From assembly GCF_003590095.1 (NCBI RefSeq), contig NC_039493.1:7254001-7318000 (forward strand): a stretch of DNA of 64,000 nt. The letters are read 5' to 3'. Source of the DNA: Trichoplusia ni. Its lineage: Eukaryota; Arthropoda; Insecta; Lepidoptera; Noctuidae. Both the position numbers and the translations under genes were made by a program. Positions 63,166-64,000 of the stretch are shown here, piece after piece; position 1 is the stretch's first letter; the number at the start of each line of letters is the position of its first letter. Below the pieces are notes generated by a model, which worked only from the letters and a program-made list of their open reading frames with translations, was not told the origin of the DNA and did not search any database.

Positions 63166-64000
63166 TAACTTTGAATGACTATTACTTAGAATTTAGTTGA
63201 TAAAATATCTAGATACAAAATTGCAAAGACTATTCCACTTACAAAAGATTTTAATCTTTCAAGTCTGTTACAGATAGATTTAAGGGTAAGTTTCCACCAA
63301 GGACGCGTTGCTGTTAATATCGTTAGAAACTATCACTACCAAAGTAAATTTTCATGTTTTCAAACTTTTACAATAGGTATTGTTGGAATCAAGTATGGCT
63401 TCTAAATTTTAGTTTTGAATTTATAATTTTTTGTCTCGCATTTTTGGAACAGTTGACAATTTTATCTTCCGCTTGTGGTGGACGGCAGTGGAATATTTTT
63501 TCTTAGAACTATTTCTCATTAATTAATTAGATTTTTAATTAGTTTTTATTTGTAAAAAATTCAACAGTCGTGCATGTGCCACACCCTGGTGGCAGACACA
63601 CGTTCAGGCGGAAAGACAGAAGTGCCTCAGTAACAGGGGACTTACATTGATGAAGCTATTCTTAAAAACACGTTTGTCGATTTTTATCTCTTGGTAAACT
63701 GGAACCGCTACCTAAAAGATTAAGTTTATTCTAAAACTACTTTGCTATTACAATATCTTGCGAGATAATTAATTATAACCAAGGGACTCATTAGAAACGG
63801 ATAATCTCCTTGAATTTAATCCCTTTAAGGCTCGTCTTACGATACATATTTGATAAGAAGATTTAATATATTATTAAATTACAAATTCACAAAGAAATAA
63901 TTATTGTGTTAAGTATTTGAAGATTAGCGTAGTAAATTCAAAATTTAAAAGTAATTAAGTTATGACAATCTGTTGATGTGAGAGTGTAGAGAATAAAATT

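Larger units (their letters stand above)
52001..64000. other. 12 kb with no recognised gene
   Basis: AT-rich DNA. The longest open frames (for example 53612-53839) are short, lack splice partners and resemble nothing recognisable. Two MITE copies, a Helitron and a tRNA-like fragment are annotated separately. The rest may be intergenic or intronic to a gene beyond the window. Confidence 0.55.

Noticed and set aside
1..64000. CRISPR array, operon, prophage or bacterial-type system
   Set aside because: No regularly spaced repeats or bacterial gene layout; all coding sequence is intron-split animal genes.

Overview
This window is nuclear DNA from a moth or butterfly (Lepidoptera). The genes are split by AT-rich introns with standard splice sites. 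The proteins are insect-like, and the interspersed repeats belong to families familiar from lepidopteran genomes: RTE-like retroposon ends, a Helitron, a hAT-type non-autonomous element and noctuid-like SINEs. Species cannot be fixed from the sequence; a noctuid-like moth is an inference from the SINE types. All gene models were spliced by hand. They are frame-consistent across every junction, apart from the start of one gene.

Layout. (1) 194-1188, plus: AK6, a small nuclear adenylate kinase/ATPase, 4 exons. (2) 12172-2286, minus: ERp57/PDIA3 protein disulfide isomerase, 9 exons, 490 aa, with a GC-AG intron. One intron holds a 1.5 kb hAT-type element with a nested RTE fragment. AK6 and PDIA3 converge tail to tail. 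(3) 12791-35898, plus: glucose-6-phosphate 1-epimerase (aldose 1-epimerase fold). It lies head to head with PDIA3 across 618 bp and has one very large intron of about 17 kb that contains several GC-rich islands. (4) 42123-38776, minus: mitochondrial ribosomal protein mRpS31. Its initiator is unresolved: an upstream coding-like exon and a 28-nt microexon splice in frame but lack an ATG. (5) 51478-44514, minus: a type II transmembrane TNF-superfamily ligand (Eiger), 5 exons, 338 aa. (6) About 51.5-64 kb: no gene recognised, but two copies of a small inverted-repeat MITE, a Helitron with intact ends and a tRNA-like retroposon fragment.

The genes do not form a pathway. They are housekeeping functions (nucleotide metabolism and ribosome biogenesis, ER folding, sugar-phosphate anomerisation, mitochondrial translation) next to one signalling ligand. 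The shared promoter region of PDIA3 and the epimerase is the only clear regulatory coupling. I found no CRISPR array, no operon and no novel multigene system. The most notable points are the GC-AG intron, the missing mRpS31 start, the structured transposon insertions with readable target duplications, and the GC-rich islands in the giant intron.
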